A stretch of 64,000 nt of DNA from JAFGRR01 sp964499235 (GCA_964499235.1 CAZCKC010000002.1:62001-126000), one strand, 5' to 3'. Shown: positions 25,971 through 34,820, counted from the first letter of the stretch. Translations and numbers: made by a program. The notes: a model not told the origin generated them from the letters alone.

Positions 25971-26750
25971 ATGCAGCCCGAAAATCTCCGCAAACTCCTC
26001 GCCGCCGTCGCCGACGGCCGCACGGACATCGACGCCGCCGTCGAGCGGCTCGTCAACCTGCCCTTCGAAGACCTCGGGTTTGCCAAGGTCGATCACCACC
26101 GAACCGTCCGGTGCGGCTACCCCGAGGTCATCTTCGGCCAGGGCAAAACACCCGACCAGATCGTCGAAATCTTCAAACGGCTCGCCGCAACCGGCGGTGA
26201 AGTGCTTGCGACACGCGTCAAGAAGAAGGCCGCCCAGGAAGTTATCGAACGCTTCCCGACGGCCGCCTACGACCGCCGCTCGCGCGTGCTGATGCTGCGA
26301 CAAACCGAGCCGCGGCTCTCGACCGGCACGGTCGGCCTTGTTTGCGCCGGGACCGCCGACCTGCCCGTGGCCGAGGAAGCGCGCTTCACGCTCGAGATGA
26401 TGAACCAACGGGTCGAGACGTTCTACGACGTCGGCGTGGCCGGCCTGCACCGCCTGCTGGCCAACAGCGCGGCGATCCGGGCCGCGAACGTGGTCATCGT
26501 GGTGGCCGGCATGGAGGGGGCCCTGCCGAGCGTGGTCGGCGGGCTCGTCGAGCGCCCGGTCATCGCCGTCCCGACGAGCGTCGGTTACGGCGCGCACTTC
26601 GGCGGCCTCGCCGCGTTGCTGTCGATGGTCAACAGCTGCGCGTCAGGCATGTCGGTCGTGAACATTGACAACGGCTTCGGCGCCGCATATCAGGCCGCCC
26701 TGATTAACCGCCTGGCCGAACCACGCGAGGCGAGTGCCGGCGGAAGCTGA
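25971..26750 (+). CDS. larB: Nickel-pincer cofactor biosynthesis protein LarB
   Basis: LarB carboxylates and hydrolyses nicotinate adenine dinucleotide to start making the Ni-pincer cofactor of lactate racemase and related LarA enzymes. The 259-residue product has the expected N-terminal helix (LRKLLAAVADGRTDIDAAVE), HRTVRCGYPEVIFGQGKTPD, and the PurE-like C-terminal half: GLVCAGTADLPVAEEARFT, VVAGMEGALPSVVGGLV, AVPTSVGYGAHFGGLAAL and NIDNGFGAAYQAALI. It stands without larC, larE or larA in the window. Its stop is 2 bases before the next gene. Confidence 0.92.
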   Translation: MQPENLRKLLAAVADGRTDIDAAVERLVNLPFEDLGFAKVDHHRTVRCGYPEVIFGQGKTPDQIVEIFKRLAATGGEVLATRVKKKAAQEVIERFPTAAYDRRSRVLMLRQTEPRLSTGTVGLVCAGTADLPVAEEARFTLEMMNQRVETFYDVGVAGLHRLLANSAAIRAANVVIVVAGMEGALPSVVGGLVERPVIAVPTSVGYGAHFGGLAALLSMVNSCASGMSVVNIDNGFGAAYQAALINRLAEPREASAGGS

Positions 26751-26752
26751 CC

Positions 26753-27667
26753 ATGTCCGAGCTAAAGCGCGTTACCACCGTCCCGAGCCTGCCCCATCGC
26801 CCTGCCGAGATGCACAAAGGCCAAGCCGGCCGCGTGGTCATCATCGCCGGCAGCCGCGGGATGAGCGGGGCGGGCGTCCTCTGCGGGCTCGGCGCGTTAC
26901 GCGGCGGCGCGGGGCTCGTGCGGGCGGCGACCAGCCGATCGAACCAGCCGATCGTCGCGATCTCAGAGCCCGCGCTGCTGACCGCCGTCCTGGCCGAGGA
27001 CGACGCCGGTCTGATCACGTTCGAACCCGGGGAACTTGCGCCACTCCACGACGAGGCCGACGTGATCGCCTGCGGCCCGGGCCTCGGTCGCAGCGCCGCC
27101 CTCGGCGACGCGCTGATCGCACAGGTCCTTTGCTTCGGCGGGCCGCTGGTGCTCGATGCAGACGGGCTGAATAACCTCGCCACGACCGTCGGCCTGAACG
27201 CGTTGCGGACCCGCCGCCAGCCGACCGTGATCACGCCTCATCCCGGTGAGATGAAACGCCTCTGCCGGGCGGCCGGGCTCGCGACTGACTTCGGTGCTGA
27301 CGACGACAGCCGCGTCGCCGCGGCGGCCGCTCTGGCCGAGAGGCTCGCGGTCACCGTCCTGCTCAAGGGTCACCGGACGGTGATCGTCGACGGCACGTCG
27401 CTCTTCATCAACGAAACCGGCAATCCCGGGATGGCTACCGGGGGAATGGGGGACGTGCTCACCGGGCTGATCGCCGCGCTGGTCGGACAGGGGCTCGACG
27501 CCTTCGCCGCGGCTCGGCTGGGGGTCTGGGCGCATGGGACCGCCGCGGATGTCGTCCGCCGGCAAGTCGGAGGATGCGGCTATCTCGCCCGCGAGGTGGC
27601 CGACGCGCTGCCGGGCGTCCTGAGCCGCCCGCACGTCGACGGCTTCCGCCCGGGCGGAATGGGCTGA
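26753..27667 (+). CDS. nnrD: ADP-dependent NAD(P)H-hydrate dehydratase
   Basis: Repairs damaged NADH and NADPH (NADHX, NADPHX). The 304-residue product is the ribokinase-like carbohydrate kinase fold of NnrD alone; the N-terminal epimerase half (NnrE) often fused in bacteria is absent. Features are HKGQAGRVVIIAGSRGMSGA, ACGPGLGRSA, LVLDADGLNNLA, ITPHPGEMKRL, LLKGHRTVIVDG, and the catalytic NPGMATGGMGDVLTGLIAAL, containing the key Asp. It directly follows larB. Confidence 0.93.
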   Translation: MSELKRVTTVPSLPHRPAEMHKGQAGRVVIIAGSRGMSGAGVLCGLGALRGGAGLVRAATSRSNQPIVAISEPALLTAVLAEDDAGLITFEPGELAPLHDEADVIACGPGLGRSAALGDALIAQVLCFGGPLVLDADGLNNLATTVGLNALRTRRQPTVITPHPGEMKRLCRAAGLATDFGADDDSRVAAAAALAERLAVTVLLKGHRTVIVDGTSLFINETGNPGMATGGMGDVLTGLIAALVGQGLDAFAAARLGVWAHGTAADVVRRQVGGCGYLAREVADALPGVLSRPHVDGFRPGGMG

Positions 27668-27712
27668 GCAATCACGCCGCGCGGCGGGCGCACCAGTCGA
27701 CCGCGAAGCCGG

Positions 27713-28906
27713 CTAGGGCGTGATCAGCCGCTGGGTGTCGCGGGCGATCATCAGCTCTTCGTTAGTGGGGATGACCCAGGCGGCCACCGGGCTGTCGGGC
27801 GCGGAGATCCGCCGGTCGTCGCGGCTGGCCTGCGTGTTGGCGGCCGCGTCGAGCTGAATCCCCAACGGGGCGAGCCCGCCCAGGATCTGCTCCCGCATCG
27901 CAGCATCGTTCTCGCCGATCCCGCCCGTGAACACCACGGCGTGACAGCCGTCGGCGAGCTCGGCCATGAAAGCGCCGATGTACTTGCGCACCCGGTGAGC
28001 GAAGACGTCGAGCGCGAGCTGCGCCTCCGCGTTGCCGCCCTCCGCCGCCTGCCAGAGATCGCGCATGTCGTTCGAGACGCCGCTGAGCCCGATCAGCCCG
28101 CTCTGCTTCTCGAGCTGCTTGCGCACGTCGGTCAGCGCAACCCCCTGCGCCACCATGTGAAAGATGATCGCGGGGTCGATATCGCCACTGCGGGTGCCCA
28201 TCACGAGCCCTTCCAGCGGCGTGAGCCCCATCGACTGGTCGATCGCCTGGCCCGACTGGATGCACGCCGCACTGCACCCGTTGCCGAGGTGCAGCGTGAT
28301 CAGGTTCGGCCGCGGCTGGTCAAGCACCCGCGCCGCCCGTCCGGCGACGTAGCGGTGGCTGGTCCCGTGGAAGCCGTACCGCCGGACCTGGTGCTGCGTA
28401 TACCACGCGGTCGGCACGGCGTAGCGATACGCGGCCGGCGGCATCGTCTGAAAGAACGCCGTGTCGAAGACCACGACCTGCGGCTTGTCCGGCAGCGCCT
28501 GCTGCGCCGCCTGGATGCCCCCGAGATTGGCCGGGTTGTGCAGCGGCGCCAGCGCGGCACAGGCGTCGATTGCGGCCAGCACATCGTCGTCGACCCGGGC
28601 GGAATCCGAGAACGCCTCGCCGCCGTGCACCACGCGGTGTCCGACACCGTCAATCTCCGTGGTGTCACGGAGCGGGGGCGGGTCGCCCTGCGTCGTGAGC
28701 AGCTCGAGGATGACCGCGATTGATTGCTCGTAGTCGGACAGCGCCTGCTGCCGCTCGAACTTCGCGTCGCCGGTGCGGTGCGTGACGGCCGCCTCGGCCG
28801 TCCCGACCCGCTCGACCAGGCCGCTGGCAAGCTCGTGCTCGGTGGTCATGTCGTAAAGCTTGTACTTGATCGACGAGCTGCCGCAGTTGACGACGAGAAC
28901 CTTCAT
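27713..28906 (-). CDS. ackA: Acetate kinase
   Basis: Converts acetyl phosphate and ADP to acetate and ATP, in tandem with Pta. The 397-residue product has all family marks: LVVNCGSSSIKYKL, GHRVVHGGEAF, VFDTAFFQTMPPAAYRYAVP, RYGFHGTSHRYVA (with the active-site histidine), HLGNGCSAACI, MGLTPLEGLVMGTRSGDIDP, and FTGGIGENDAAMREQIL. It is downstream of pta on the same strand with a gap of 66 bases. Confidence 0.96.
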   Translation of the reverse strand: MKVLVVNCGSSSIKYKLYDMTTEHELASGLVERVGTAEAAVTHRTGDAKFERQQALSDYEQSIAVILELLTTQGDPPPLRDTTEIDGVGHRVVHGGEAFSDSARVDDDVLAAIDACAALAPLHNPANLGGIQAAQQALPDKPQVVVFDTAFFQTMPPAAYRYAVPTAWYTQHQVRRYGFHGTSHRYVAGRAARVLDQPRPNLITLHLGNGCSAACIQSGQAIDQSMGLTPLEGLVMGTRSGDIDPAIIFHMVAQGVALTDVRKQLEKQSGLIGLSGVSNDMRDLWQAAEGGNAEAQLALDVFAHRVRKYIGAFMAELADGCHAVVFTGGIGENDAAMREQILGGLAPLGIQLDAAANTQASRDDRRISAPDSPVAAWVIPTNEELMIARDTQRLITP

Positions 28907-28972
28907 GCTGACCTCGGATGCGAAACGAGTTTGCCACGGCGGTCGGGTGCGCTGGCGATCGCGGACCGCTAC

Positions 28973-31081
28973 CTAGCCCGCCGCCGCCTGGATCGCGGTG
29001 ACCGCGACGGTGTAGACGATGTCATCCACCTTGCAGCCCCGCGAGAGATCGTTCACCGGCTTGTTGAGCCCCTGCATCACCGGCCCCACCGCGAGGGCGC
29101 CGGCCGAGCGCTGGACTGCCTTGTAAGCGATGTTGCCCGCGTCGAGATCGGGGAAGATGAAGACGTTCGCCTGCCCGGCGACGGGCGAATCGGGCTGCTT
29201 CAGCTTGCCGACATCCGGATCGATGGCCGCGTCGTATTGCAGCGGGCCATCGACCGGGAAGTCGGGGTTGCGCTCGCGGACCATCTGCGTGGCCTGGGTC
29301 ACCTTGTCGACCGACGAACCGGCGCCGCTGCGGCCCGTCGAGTAGCTCAGCATCGCGACCCGCGGGTCGAGCCCGAAGGCCCGGGCGGTGGCCGCGGAGG
29401 AAAACGCGATGGCAGCCAATTCCTCGGCATTCGGATCGGGCACCACAGCGCAGTCACCGTAGACCAGCACGCGGTCGGCGAGCGCCATGAAGAAGACGCT
29501 CGAGGCGATCCCGACGTCGGGCTTGACCTTGATGATCTGGAATGCGGGGCGGATCGTGTCGCCGGTCGAGTGAATCGCGCCGGCCACGAGCCCGTCGGCG
29601 TCCCCGAGCTTGACCATCAGCGTGCCGAAGTGGATCTCGGTTTCGAGCAGCCACTGCCGCGCGACCTCGGGCGTCATCCCGCCCTTCTTGCCCTTGCGCA
29701 GCTCGACCACCGTGTCGACGTACAAGTCAAGCCGATCGGACACGGTCGGATCGATGATCTCCAACGCGTCCGTCGGCCGGACGCCGCCAGCCTCGAGCGC
29801 GCTGCGGACCTCGCGTTCGGGCCCCAGCAACGCCAGCGGGCACAGCTGCAACTCGAGCATCTTGCCGACCGCGGCGATGGTGCGCGGCTCGGTCCCTTCC
29901 GGCAGGACGATGCGGCGGTTGCTCGCCCGTGCCCGCTCGATCAGCTCCTCCAGGAAGTATCGCGAGCCGGTGCGCTTCCGTGGCCGTGGCATCTGGAGCC
30001 GCTCCCACAGCTGCTCGTGCTCGAGGTAGCGACCCACGGCGGAGATCGCCGTGTCGATCTTGTCGCGGTCCTGGGGGCGAATGCGGGCCTCGATCGAGTT
30101 GATCCGGGTCGCCGTCTGGAAGGTGTCGCGGCTGACACGGATCACCGGGAAGCGCGGCAGCTCGAGATCCCGGATCAGCTTCAGGATCTCGGGGGCGGTC
30201 TCGATGCCGCCCGTCAGCACCACGCCCGAAAGCGTCCGGCGGTTTGGCGCCTTCTGAACGGCCGCGACCGCCAGCAGGATCGACTCGCGGTCGCCCGGCA
30301 CGACGACGAGTGTCTTGTCAGTATCGAGGTGCTGGAGAAAGTTCCGCGGCTCCATCGCCGCCACGACCGTCTTGGTGACCACGGTGTCGAGCGCGTCGCG
30401 CCCCGTGAGCACCTCGGCGTCGAGCTCGTCCGCCACCTGGTCCATCTTCGGAAAGCCGAGATACGTGAGCGCCGGCAGCATGCCGTAGACGGGCAGCTCC
30501 GCCAAGTTCAGCGCCTCGGTAATCTCCTCGCAGAGCTGCTCGAAGTCCTGGTCCATCAGGCGGTTGATGACCACGCCGAGGACCTCGACATCCGCCTGCT
30601 CCATCTCGCGCTTGGCGGTCCGCAGCGACGCCACCAGCTGGTCGACGTCGGTCACCTTGTCACTACCCCCCCGCGCCACCAGCAGGACCGGCACGTTGAG
30701 ATGGGTCGCGATCAGCTCGTTGATTGCCATGTCGAAGACGTTGAGCGCCTTCTGGTTGTTGATGCCCTCGATGATCACAAATTCACGGTCAGCCGCGATC
30801 TTCTTGAAGCTGGCCGAGATGCGGTCCAGCAGCTGCGCCTCCTTCCCGTGGCTGAACATCTCGCGGGCCTCTTCGACCGTCACTGGGCACATCTCGGCCG
30901 GGTCGTCCGGGACGTTGAAGGCCTGCTTCATCACCGCGACGTCCTGGTCGGCCGCGCCGTTGCCGACCGGCTTGAAGAACGCCAGCCGCGAAACGTCGTG
31001 GTACCAGCCCGCCAGCCCCAGCGTCACCACGCTGCTGCCGGCCTGCTGGTCGGTACCGCAAATAAACAAGCTTCGAGCCAT
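28973..31081 (-). CDS. pta: Phosphate acetyltransferase, long form with DRTGG domain
   Basis: Interconverts acetyl-CoA and acetyl phosphate; with AckA it gives acetate and ATP. The 702-residue protein is the long (E. coli-type) form: an N-terminal P-loop-like domain (CGTDQQAGSSVVTLGLAG, lacking the usual Lys, as in other Pta), AFFKPVG, a middle DRTGG-type domain (LQHLDTDKTLVVVPGDRES), and the C-terminal PTA_PTB catalytic domain from about residue 375 (RIVLPEGTEPRTIAAVGKML, VAGAIHSTGDTIRPAFQII, GPLQYDAAID). Both long and short forms exist, and the long form often has regulatory N-terminal domains that respond to nucleotides. Confidence 0.94.
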   Translation of the reverse strand: MARSLFICGTDQQAGSSVVTLGLAGWYHDVSRLAFFKPVGNGAADQDVAVMKQAFNVPDDPAEMCPVTVEEAREMFSHGKEAQLLDRISASFKKIAADREFVIIEGINNQKALNVFDMAINELIATHLNVPVLLVARGGSDKVTDVDQLVASLRTAKREMEQADVEVLGVVINRLMDQDFEQLCEEITEALNLAELPVYGMLPALTYLGFPKMDQVADELDAEVLTGRDALDTVVTKTVVAAMEPRNFLQHLDTDKTLVVVPGDRESILLAVAAVQKAPNRRTLSGVVLTGGIETAPEILKLIRDLELPRFPVIRVSRDTFQTATRINSIEARIRPQDRDKIDTAISAVGRYLEHEQLWERLQMPRPRKRTGSRYFLEELIERARASNRRIVLPEGTEPRTIAAVGKMLELQLCPLALLGPEREVRSALEAGGVRPTDALEIIDPTVSDRLDLYVDTVVELRKGKKGGMTPEVARQWLLETEIHFGTLMVKLGDADGLVAGAIHSTGDTIRPAFQIIKVKPDVGIASSVFFMALADRVLVYGDCAVVPDPNAEELAAIAFSSAATARAFGLDPRVAMLSYSTGRSGAGSSVDKVTQATQMVRERNPDFPVDGPLQYDAAIDPDVGKLKQPDSPVAGQANVFIFPDLDAGNIAYKAVQRSAGALAVGPVMQGLNKPVNDLSRGCKVDDIVYTVAVTAIQAAAG

Positions 31082-31253
31082 GGGGGGCCCATCTCCTTGC
31101 TATGTGTCGCAAAGCATGCCGGGCTAGGGTTATCACTCAGGCGGGCAGTGTAGCGGGTTTTCGCCGAGTCGACAGGCACCGCGGGCGGTTCACGCAAAGT
31201 TCATTTCGGGCGTGGGCGTCGTGGGGAGGGGTGGTGGCGCGGCGCAAAGAAGC

Positions 31254-31282
31254 GGGCCCCGCCTCAAAGAAGCGGGGCCCGT
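31254..31282 (-). terminator. Perfect 10-bp hairpin downstream of a PEP-CTERM gene
   Basis: Arms 31254-31263 and 31273-31282 pair perfectly with a 9-base loop (CTCAAAGAA). On the minus strand the hairpin follows the PEP-CTERM gene and is followed by CTTCTTTG. It probably ends that transcript, before pta. Confidence 0.5.
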
Positions 31283-31316
31283 GAAGAAACTGCTGGTGGA
31301 TACTCCTTGTCGCAGC

Positions 31317-31943
31317 TTAGCGGCGACGGAGCAGCAGACCACCCAGCGCGAGCAGCACGAGGGAGGCCGGCTCAGGAACGACGATCAGGCTGGCGTTGTC
31401 GACCCAGATGTCGCTGTCGCCACCCTGATTGACGCCGCCGAACCGGACGACGATGTTCTTGCCGAGCTCAGCGCCGGCGTCGCCGGTCATGTAGCTGACG
31501 CCTTCCTGGAGGTCCCACTGACCCTGGCCGGTGACGTCAATGACGTTCGTAGCCAGTGCCACGAAGTCGGTCGCGATGCTCGGCAGGTCACCAACCGGCG
31601 GGCCGAGGTAGCCGATCTGGTACGGAATTGCACCGGTGTCGTTGCCACCACCAATGGCCCACGACGTGAACAGGTACGGGGTGTTCGCCTCGAACACCAG
31701 CGACGAGACCTGACCCATGATCTGGTCGACGTTCGCGCTATAGAAGATGAACTTTTCGCCCAGCGTTCCGTTGTTCGGGGCCGCGAACGCGGCGTGAGTC
31801 GTCCAGCCACCGCCAGTCTCCCGCCATGCTTCCGCGGTCGAAAACTCGCCGCCGGGCTGGTTTTCCATGTCCGCGTTCACCAACGCGGCGTTGGCGGCCA
31901 CTGCGATCGACAGTACAGCCGCAAGACCAAGAAATGCGCGCAT
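31317..31943 (-). CDS. PEP-CTERM sorted exported protein, second copy type
   Basis: A 208-residue secreted protein with signal peptide MRAFLGLAAVLSIAVAANA, a beta-rich central domain (ENQPGGEFSTAEAWRETGGG, FIFYSANVDQIMGQVSSLVF, NASLIVVPEP), and the sorting tail VPEPASLVLLALGGLLLRRR, almost identical to the tail of the other PEP-CTERM protein at 24562. The central domain resembles those often found in planctomycete PEP-CTERM proteins and may bind a glycan. ATG at 31943 has GGAGGG 7 bases upstream. An upstream hairpin and promoter-like boxes suggest a regulated 5' leader. Confidence 0.82.
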   Translation of the reverse strand: MRAFLGLAAVLSIAVAANAALVNADMENQPGGEFSTAEAWRETGGGWTTHAAFAAPNNGTLGEKFIFYSANVDQIMGQVSSLVFEANTPYLFTSWAIGGGNDTGAIPYQIGYLGPPVGDLPSIATDFVALATNVIDVTGQGQWDLQEGVSYMTGDAGAELGKNIVVRFGGVNQGGDSDIWVDNASLIVVPEPASLVLLALGGLLLRRR

Positions 31944-31985
31944 CTAATTTCCCTCCAAAGAGACTTCCGAAGAAATGAGTTTGTG

Positions 31986-32011
31986 GGCCGAACCAAGAGG
32001 TTGGTTCAGCC
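31986..32011 (-). promoter_or_regulatory. 11-bp inverted repeat in the PEP-CTERM 5' leader
   Basis: Arms 31986-31996 and 32001-32011 pair with one mismatch around a 4-base loop. It lies between the promoter-like boxes and the start at 31943, so it may be an operator or an RNA hairpin affecting translation. Confidence 0.4.
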
Positions 32012-32032
32012 AACTCCCCAACGTGTTTGTGC

Positions 32033-32061
32033 ATAATAGCCCCGCGACGACGGATTTAGAA
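32033..32061 (-). promoter_or_regulatory. Possible promoter for the second PEP-CTERM gene
   Basis: On the minus strand, TATTAT (32033-32038) is a 5/6 match to a -10 box and TTCTAA (32056-32061) is a weak -35, with 17 bases between. The start codon is about 90 bases downstream. Confidence 0.4.
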
Positions 32062-32203
32062 CCATAACCCTCGTAAATAGAAACACTTATCATTTATAGG
32101 ACGCAGATTCCGAGTACTCGGGCGTCGCCAACGGCGGCCAACGGTCGGCCAACGTGGCCCGGCCCGGTTGCCAGAGCGGCTGTCCAGCCCCAGAGTAGCG
32201 ACC

Positions 32204-33292
32204 ATGCGGGTTACCCACCTGGTCACCGACCTCGAGTTGGGCGGAACCCCCCTGCGGGTCGCGCGCCTCGCCCGCGCGCTCAATCACGCCAACGTCCAGA
32301 TAACTGTGGGCGCGTTGGCCCCTCCCGGACCCGTGAGTGCGCAGCTCGAGGCGGCCGGGATCGCGACGTTCGCCTGTAACGCCCGTGGCCAGTTCGATTT
32401 AGGCGCGATCGCGCGGCTTCGCCGCCATCTAGCAGCGAACCCATCCGACCTGCTGCACGCCCACCTCGTCCACGCCAATGTCGCCGCCCGGCTGGTCGCC
32501 CCGCGGCAAATGCCGGTCGTCACGTCGACCGTGACGATCGAGGTCGAGCGGCGGTGGCACGCCTGGGCGGAATGGCTGACACAAGGTTGGGACCGGGCCC
32601 ACATCGTCACGAGCCCCGCGCTGAAAAACCATGTCACCCAAAGATTCGGAACCCCTCCCGATCTGGTTTACGTCGTTCCGCCCCTTATCGCCGCACCCGC
32701 GTCGGAGATCGACCGCGAAACCGCCCGCGCCACGCTCGGGGTTGAGCCAAAAGGCTTCCTCATCGCCTGGGCCGGACGCTGCGACCGGGTGAAGCGGGTG
32801 CCGTTGCTGCTGGAGGCCCTGCGCGATCCCCTGCTTCGAGACGCCCGGCTGGTGCTGGCCGGCGATGGGCCGGAGCGCACGCGTTGGGAAGCCCGGGCGA
32901 GCCGGCTCGGTGTCGGGTCTCGCGTGCGTTTTCTGGGGTGGCTGGAAGCGCTCAGCCCCGTTTACGCGGCCGCCGACGTGTTCGCGCTGCCCTCGCGGAC
33001 CGAGGGGACGCCCAACGCCCTTCTCGAGGCGTGCGCGGCCGGCTGTCCGGCGGTGATTTCGGATCTCCCGGCCTACGCGGGGCTGATCCCGGACGGATTG
33101 CCGATCCCGAGGGTCGCGATCACAGCGGGCGCGAATCGCTGGGCGGCCGCGCTCGCCGAATTCCGCCAGAATCCCGCGAAGTGCGCGGCGCTCGCGGGTG
33201 CAGGCCGAACCTGGGCGACCCAGTTTACGGACGCGGACGAGGTGGCCCGGCGACTGATCGCGGTTTACGAGCAGGTACTGGCGCGACGCTGA
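32204..33292 (+). CDS. Glycosyltransferase family 4
   Basis: A 362-residue GT-B glycosyltransferase. The N-terminus RVTHLVTDLELGGTPLRVAR is the glycine-loop strand of GT4 enzymes, DLLHAHLVHANVAARL is the conserved HAH region, and the C-terminal half has AWAGRCDRVKRVPLLLEAL, FLGWLEALSPVYAAADVF, and the EX7E donor site as LPSRTEGTPNALLEACAAGC. I use ATG at 32204; the frame opens further up only with TTG. GT4 members build lipid-linked or surface glycans and the sugar cannot be read from sequence. No other glycan gene is adjacent. Confidence 0.85.
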   Translation: MRVTHLVTDLELGGTPLRVARLARALNHANVQITVGALAPPGPVSAQLEAAGIATFACNARGQFDLGAIARLRRHLAANPSDLLHAHLVHANVAARLVAPRQMPVVTSTVTIEVERRWHAWAEWLTQGWDRAHIVTSPALKNHVTQRFGTPPDLVYVVPPLIAAPASEIDRETARATLGVEPKGFLIAWAGRCDRVKRVPLLLEALRDPLLRDARLVLAGDGPERTRWEARASRLGVGSRVRFLGWLEALSPVYAAADVFALPSRTEGTPNALLEACAAGCPAVISDLPAYAGLIPDGLPIPRVAITAGANRWAAALAEFRQNPAKCAALAGAGRTWATQFTDADEVARRLIAVYEQVLARR

Positions 33293-33355
33293 TCGCACTA
33301 CGATGGAGCCCGTCGCCCTCGCGAGCGGGTTTCAGATTGGCCGATGATGCCGCGA

Positions 33356-33775
33356 TTACTCGCGGGTGGGTGGTTTCTGGCGGAGGCGTTTGATCGCCCC
33401 GCGCTGCTTCTTTTGATCGACGCGACGCCGCTGGCTGGCGGCGGTCGGGCGGGTTGGTCGGCGGCGTTTTCGGACGCGCTGGGCCTGTTCGAGAAGGTTC
33501 AGGAGGTGTTCCTGGGTGGCTTGGCGGTTGGCGTGTTGGCTGCGAGCGTCCTGGCGCGTGATTTGGAGCTGACCTTCAGCATTGAGGTAGCGGCCCAGAC
33601 GCTGACGGATCCGCGTTTTCTGCCAATCAGAGAGCTTCGGGCAGGCCTCGAAATCGAAGCGGAGGCTAACCCGCGAGCTGGTCTTGTTCACGTGCTGGCC
33701 GCCCGGCCCAGACGATCGGCTGAACCGGTAGTCGATCCAGGGCTCGAGATCAGCGATTTGGAGGGGATCCGCCAT
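33356..33775 (-). CDS. arfB: Alternative ribosome-rescue factor, RF-1-type GGQ domain (ArfB-like)
   Basis: A 139-residue peptidyl-tRNA hydrolase with the class I release factor catalytic motif: FSRSSGPGGQHVNKTSSRV (GGQ at about residues 25-27), then a basic C-terminal tail (RKRRRPTRPTAASQRRRVDQ, KKQRGAIKRLRQK) that in ArfB/YaeJ inserts into the mRNA channel of stalled ribosomes. The order (GGQ domain then Arg/Lys tail) and length match ArfB, so it likely rescues ribosomes without a stop codon. A short peptide gene with a strong ribosome site lies about 100 bases upstream on the same strand. Confidence 0.9.
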   Translation of the reverse strand: MADPLQIADLEPWIDYRFSRSSGPGGQHVNKTSSRVSLRFDFEACPKLSDWQKTRIRQRLGRYLNAEGQLQITRQDARSQHANRQATQEHLLNLLEQAQRVRKRRRPTRPTAASQRRRVDQKKQRGAIKRLRQKPPTRE

Positions 33776-33878
33776 GACGCGCCATGGTAGCGGCGCCGCG
33801 GCGCGACAACGTGGTTGAATCCCGGTTTCTGCAACGACCGAGGCCGCCCAGCTCCGACAACGAAATGGGCGTCGCGTC

Positions 33879-33953
33879 CTAGCAGAGCGCGAGGTAGGCG
33901 GCGAAGAAGTAGATCGCCAGCCGGATCTTCTGCGGCGTCAGTACCAGAAACAT
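33879..33953 (-). CDS. 24-residue putative membrane peptide
   Basis: A very short open frame: ATG at 33953, stop TAG at 33879. A near-perfect ribosome site GAGGAGGG lies 7 bases before the ATG. The peptide begins MFLVLTPQKIRLAIYFF and ends in a hydrophobic stretch that would span or coat a membrane. It lies upstream of arfB on the same strand, in a gene-poor stretch (33776-34184) where nothing else is seen. Expression is inferred from the ribosome site only; it might be a leader peptide or a small toxin-like or stress peptide. Confidence 0.5.
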   Translation of the reverse strand: MFLVLTPQKIRLAIYFFAAYLALC

Positions 33954-34184
33954 GCTTCAACCCTCCTCAGGGCGGTGTCAGGGCGCCAAGCGTGGCTGCG
34001 TCTGACGCCAGTTTCTAGGCGGGGTGAGGAGCGGCTTCAAGTGGAGCGGCGTTGCGGGAGCGTGAAGCACGCTGGCCGGCCGCCGAACGGGCCGTTATCG
34101 GTTGGCCTTGAAACAGACCGATAACGGTCCGGTGTTCTCACGGCCGTTTGGTCGGGAGTGTCGCCTGGCCGCTGCACTCAACGC

Positions 34185-34820
34185 TCAGCGTGGGAGGCCG
34201 AACTCCTGCACCCAGTACCAGCCGAAGCTGCCGCCGGTGCGGATGCCGATGCCGATCTCGGTGAAGTTCTCTTCGAGGATGTTGGCCCGGTGGCCGGGGC
34301 TATCCATCCAGTCGGACATGGCCTGCTGCGGGGTGCGTTGGCCGGCGGCGAGGTTTTCGCCGATCATCTGGAACACGTAGCCGAACTCCTCGGCCCGGTC
34401 GACGAGCGTGGTGCCGGTGACGGGGTTTTCGTGGGCGAAGAAGTCGTAGACGATCATTTCGCAGGCGTATTGATTGGCTTGGGCTTCGAGGGTCGCGCTG
34501 CGGCTCAGCGGGTCGAGCCCGCGGGAGGTTCGTTCGAAGTTCACGAGGTCGAGGACCTGGCGCCGGAGCGATTCGACCTGCGCGGGCGTGGTACAGCCGT
34601 GGCTGGCGTCAAGGGTCACGCCGCCGGTCGTCGTCGGGCTTGAATCGCCGCCGGAAGGCGAAGACGAGGTCGGAGGGGTCCCGCCCGTGGAGTCCGAGCC
34701 GCCGGAGGGCGTGCTCGGGGAGGTGGGACAGCCACCGATCAACGCCGTGGCGAGGCCAAGCACGCCGAGCAGCGACAAGACACGGTGACCAGCGTGACGG
34801 AACGAGGCGATTGCGAGCAT
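34185..34820 (-). CDS. CAP/SCP domain lipoprotein
   Basis: A 211-residue exported lipoprotein: N-terminal signal with lipobox ATALIGGC (Cys near residue 31), a Ser/Gly/Pro/Thr-rich linker (residues about 33-68), and a CAP (SCP, PR-1-like) domain from about 80 to the end. The CAP features are VLDLVNFERTSRGLDPLS, ANQYACEMIVYDFFAHENP, the cavity histidines in FFAHENP and SPGHRANILEE, GENLAAGQ and the C-terminal strand WYWVQEFG. Bacterial CAP proteins are secreted and their roles vary (lipid binding, adhesion, enzyme); the role here is unknown. Confidence 0.85.
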   Translation of the reverse strand: MLAIASFRHAGHRVLSLLGVLGLATALIGGCPTSPSTPSGGSDSTGGTPPTSSSPSGGDSSPTTTGGVTLDASHGCTTPAQVESLRRQVLDLVNFERTSRGLDPLSRSATLEAQANQYACEMIVYDFFAHENPVTGTTLVDRAEEFGYVFQMIGENLAAGQRTPQQAMSDWMDSPGHRANILEENFTEIGIGIRTGGSFGWYWVQEFGLPR

